DNA from: CAYMOV01 sp964392085
GTDB lineage: Bacteria > Oederibacteriota > Muellerivitia > Muellerivitales > Muellerivitaceae
Reading direction: 5' to 3'
Assembly (NCBI GenBank): GCA_964392085.1
Contig: CAYMOV010000058.1
Coordinates: 1 to 15,303, forward strand
Length of the DNA stretch: 15,303 nt
This document shows, piece after piece, positions 13,922 to 15,303 of this stretch. The stretch's first letter is position 1; every line of letters begins with the position of its first letter. The translations under genes were made by a program, and so were the position numbers. The notes under the pieces are model-generated. The model searched no databases. It saw only the letters and a program-made list of their open reading frames with translations, and was not told the DNA's origin.

Positions 13922-14389
13922 TTGTCAAACATGATCCGGGGCAACATCGGGTTGGGTGTGACCGAAGGGGATTTGAGGGAAATCTTCGACAGGGTGATCG
14001 GGAAATGGGTGAACGTGCAGACCCAGGACGTTTCGCTGGTCTCCCAAATGCCTTCCAGTGTCGCCATCGAGCGAAAAGCCGTCCTCGGCGGTCGGGCGAA
14101 GTTGCACCTCGTCTTACGGGTTCCCCATGGGTTCGCGCTGAAGATCGGCCGGATCTTGGCGGGTGGAAGTGACGAAGAAGTTGTCCCGGAGGATGTCGTC
14201 TCGGAGCTGTTGAATATTTACTGCGGCCACTTGAAGAACAGGGTTTGGCGGAGCGAGGAGCCTTTTTCCGTCCACTTGCCCGAGAAAAGCGAAATCAGGG
14301 ACTGGCCCCGGTTGGGGCCCGACGTCGTTTGTTTCATGATGGCGGGCGGTTACCCGGTGGAAATCATGCTTTGGAATTCAATCCCTTAA
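13922..14389 (+). CDS. CheX/CheC-like phosphatase, last gene of the chemosensory operon
   Basis: This is a 155-residue protein if it begins at TTG 13922, which has a perfectly spaced AGGAGG. It carries the CheX/CheC active-site consensus exactly: D91-x3-E95-x2-N98, then P120 after 21 residues. The N-I-Y-C-G-H stretch matches N-M-F-C-G-H in the first gene of the operon, so the two are paralogs, though the rest has diverged widely. Expected activity is dephosphorylation of CheY-P or of the double receiver. About 170 bases of structured, non-coding DNA separate it from the double-receiver gene, so it may be expressed at a different level or from its own promoter. The alternative start is ATG 13895, giving 164 residues. 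Confidence 0.8.
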   Translation: MSNMIRGNIGLGVTEGDLREIFDRVIGKWVNVQTQDVSLVSQMPSSVAIERKAVLGGRAKLHLVLRVPHGFALKIGRILAGGSDEEVVPEDVVSELLNIYCGHLKNRVWRSEEPFSVHLPEKSEIRDWPRLGPDVVCFMMAGGYPVEIMLWNSIP

Positions 14390-14402
14390 TTTAGTCCGCT
14401 TC

Positions 14403-14452
14403 CCCCAAGGCCTTTTTCCAGGCAAACCGCCATCACGCCACCTTCCTTGGGG
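14403..14452 (+). terminator. Possible terminator after the chemosensory operon
   Basis: CCCCAAGG (14403-14410) pairs with CCTTGGGG (14445-14452), enclosing a smaller GCCT/AGGC hairpin (14410-14423). It begins 14 bases after the last stop. No T-run follows, so it is a weak intrinsic terminator at best. Confidence 0.3.
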
Positions 14453-14460
14453 TTGGCCTG

Positions 14461-14500
14461 TGTGGTAATGCCTTCTGTGGTGTGCCATTATTTAACCACA
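14461..14500. promoter_or_regulatory. Cluster of TGTGGT half-sites upstream of the pseudo-receiver gene
   Basis: TGTGGT occurs at 14461-14466 and 14476-14481, and its inverse ACCACA at 14495-14500. The outer pair is extended by AATG/CATT, giving a larger imperfect inverted repeat. It lies 75-115 bases before the start codon, a usual place for a regulator-binding site. No regulator is identified. Confidence 0.35.
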
Positions 14501-14574
14501 AATTGATCCGCATGACCCAGACCCGCCCGGCTTCCCGCGTTAACTTGTCTCCATCAAATCAATGGAGGACGAAC

Positions 14575-14985
14575 ATGCGAGTGCTCATGGTGAATGGGTT
14601 GTTCGATGAGGTCAGGGAATTAAGGTCCCAATTGGGTTTCCGGCACGAAGTCTGGGCAGCCTCCGGGGGAAAAAACGTCGAGACGCTATTCAGGTCCGCG
14701 AATCCCGACGCCGTCGTGATGTGCCTTTCGGACCTGCATCCGGACCACCGAAAAAGGGCGGAATTCTTCCAAAGAGCGTGGGGGCAACGTCCACGGGTCC
14801 TTTTGGCGTTGGCTCCCTTCACCCATTTCAAGCTCATCCAACAGGTCCTGGATTGGGGGGTGGACGCCTATCTCGCGACCCCCTGCGACATGGGCCGTGT
14901 GGGGAGAAGGTTGGAGGAATTGGTCGGCGGAAGGGAATCGGACGGGACCGACCCTTTCCCGGTTGTCGTAAGGGGATCCAAGTAA
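14575..14985 (+). CDS. Stand-alone pseudo-receiver protein
   Basis: This 136-residue protein has receiver-like layout: strand RVLMVNG, helix, strand, helix, strand AVVMCLSD, then VLLALAPF and VDAYLATPCDMGRVGRRLEELV. The last segment aligns by eye with the alpha-4/beta-5/alpha-5 end of receivers (D-D-Y-L-x-K-P-F-x-x-x-x-L), but the essential Lys is Thr (T before P). The acidic pair after strand 1 is absent, and the phospho-acceptor position is not an Asp in a typical loop. It should therefore not be phosphorylated in the usual way. The ATG at 14575 has GGAGG 6 bases ahead; the frame is open further upstream without a ribosome site. It is monocistronic, next to the chemosensory operon, and may bind CheA, CheX or another partner through the receiver surface. 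Confidence 0.7.
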   Translation: MRVLMVNGLFDEVRELRSQLGFRHEVWAASGGKNVETLFRSANPDAVVMCLSDLHPDHRKRAEFFQRAWGQRPRVLLALAPFTHFKLIQQVLDWGVDAYLATPCDMGRVGRRLEELVGGRESDGTDPFPVVVRGSK

Positions 14986-15303
14986 TCGCGGACCGGTTGG
15001 GAACGCCGATTGAACTGATGGGGTCCGACCCGAATTGGGAGGCGGGTTTGGCCCCATTCGCGGTGGATTTCTTCGTGAAACTTATGATCGGTTGATCTTC
15101 TATCGAGTGGGTTGTCCACAAACTTGTATAAGCGGTGGACGGCCAAGGTTACGAATGTTTACAGGCATTTAACTTGCGCGAAACGTCCGGGGCCCCCCGG
15201 ACGCCTATCTTGCGCCCGGGATTTGATCCGGGTCCGTTAGTCGGCCCCTGAACGCCTCTCCTACCCCAAGCCAGCCGTCGGGTCGGACGGATCCCGGGAT
15301 GGA
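14986..15303. other. Terminal region without a supported gene
   Basis: No convincing coding region is seen in these 318 bases. One open frame ends at 15095 but is mainly a shadow of the pseudo-receiver gene and has no proper start after it. The region holds a strong GC hairpin at 15184-15203, a weaker CCCGG/CCGGG hairpin at 15215-15232, and a single TTGTCCACA at 15112-15120. The next gene probably begins beyond the window. Confidence 0.5.
15184..15203. terminator. Strong GC hairpin, possible terminator
   Basis: CGTCCGGG pairs with CCCGGACG around a GCCC loop, an 8-bp perfect stem. It is followed by CCTATCTT on the plus strand, which is only weakly T-rich. It lies about 200 bases from the pseudo-receiver stop, so its target transcript is unclear. 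Confidence 0.35.

Noticed and set aside
14448..14470. Possible sigma-54 promoter (TTGGCC...AATGCC)
   Set aside because: The GG to GC spacing is 13 bases where 10 is required, and the conserved TTGC half is incomplete.
14721..15095. Frame of 124 codons running past the pseudo-receiver stop
   Set aside because: The first two thirds are a shadow of the pseudo-receiver gene, and no start with a ribosome site lies in the unique part. A frameshifted extension was considered but has no supporting motif.
15112..15120. TTGTCCACA, which resembles a DnaA box as seen in GC-rich genomes
   Set aside because: There is only one copy, with no AT-rich unwinding region and no dnaA/dnaN nearby, so there is no case for an origin.

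Overview
The window is 15.3 kb of GC-rich bacterial DNA with dense, mostly same-direction gene clusters. It contains no RNA gene, insertion sequence, phage gene or CRISPR array that I can see. A heptosyltransferase-like GT9 protein suggests a Gram-negative-type envelope. A Thr/Pro-rich surface protein ending in a FlgD/sorting-domain-like module, together with a chemosensory operon and several stand-alone receiver-like proteins, suggests an uncultured deltaproteobacterium-like or candidate-phylum lineage. The sequence alone does not fix the taxonomy.

Layout. (1) Positions 2-664 hold the 3' end of a Thr/Pro-rich secreted or surface protein, closed by a strong intrinsic terminator. (2) Positions 820-1206 hold a small receiver-like protein, convergent with (3) a minus-strand operon (4201 down to 1212). 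That operon encodes a Ppx/GppA-type exopolyphosphatase with an HD domain and two tandem thymidylate-kinase-like P-loop kinases, one of which has Arg in place of the Walker A Lys. (4) Positions 4457-5187 hold a PAP2 phosphatase translationally coupled to a 64-residue unknown protein. (5) On the minus strand, 7623 down to 5301, are a GT9 glycosyltransferase and an endonuclease/exonuclease/phosphatase-fold protein.

(6) Positions 7913-14389 hold the centrepiece, a chemosensory operon in the order CheX-like, CheA, CheW, methyl-accepting receptor, CheY, double receiver, CheX-like. Most junctions overlap by a few bases. No CheR or CheB is present. The receptor lacks a recognisable HAMP domain and a CheR-docking tail. 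CheA has an extra N-terminal helical region and no P2 domain. The two CheX-like proteins at the ends both keep the phosphatase motif D-x3-E-x2-N...P. (7) Positions 14575-14985 hold a second stand-alone pseudo-receiver that has lost its phosphorylation residues, preceded by a cluster of TGTGGT half-sites. The last 318 bases hold no convincing gene.

How the parts may work together: the membrane receptor, CheW and CheA would form an array that phosphorylates CheY and the double receiver, with the CheX-like proteins removing phosphate. Without CheR/CheB nearby, adaptation either uses enzymes encoded elsewhere or is absent. No flagellar or pilus genes are in view, so the output is unknown. The polyphosphatase/kinase operon appears to be a separate phosphate or nucleotide metabolism unit.
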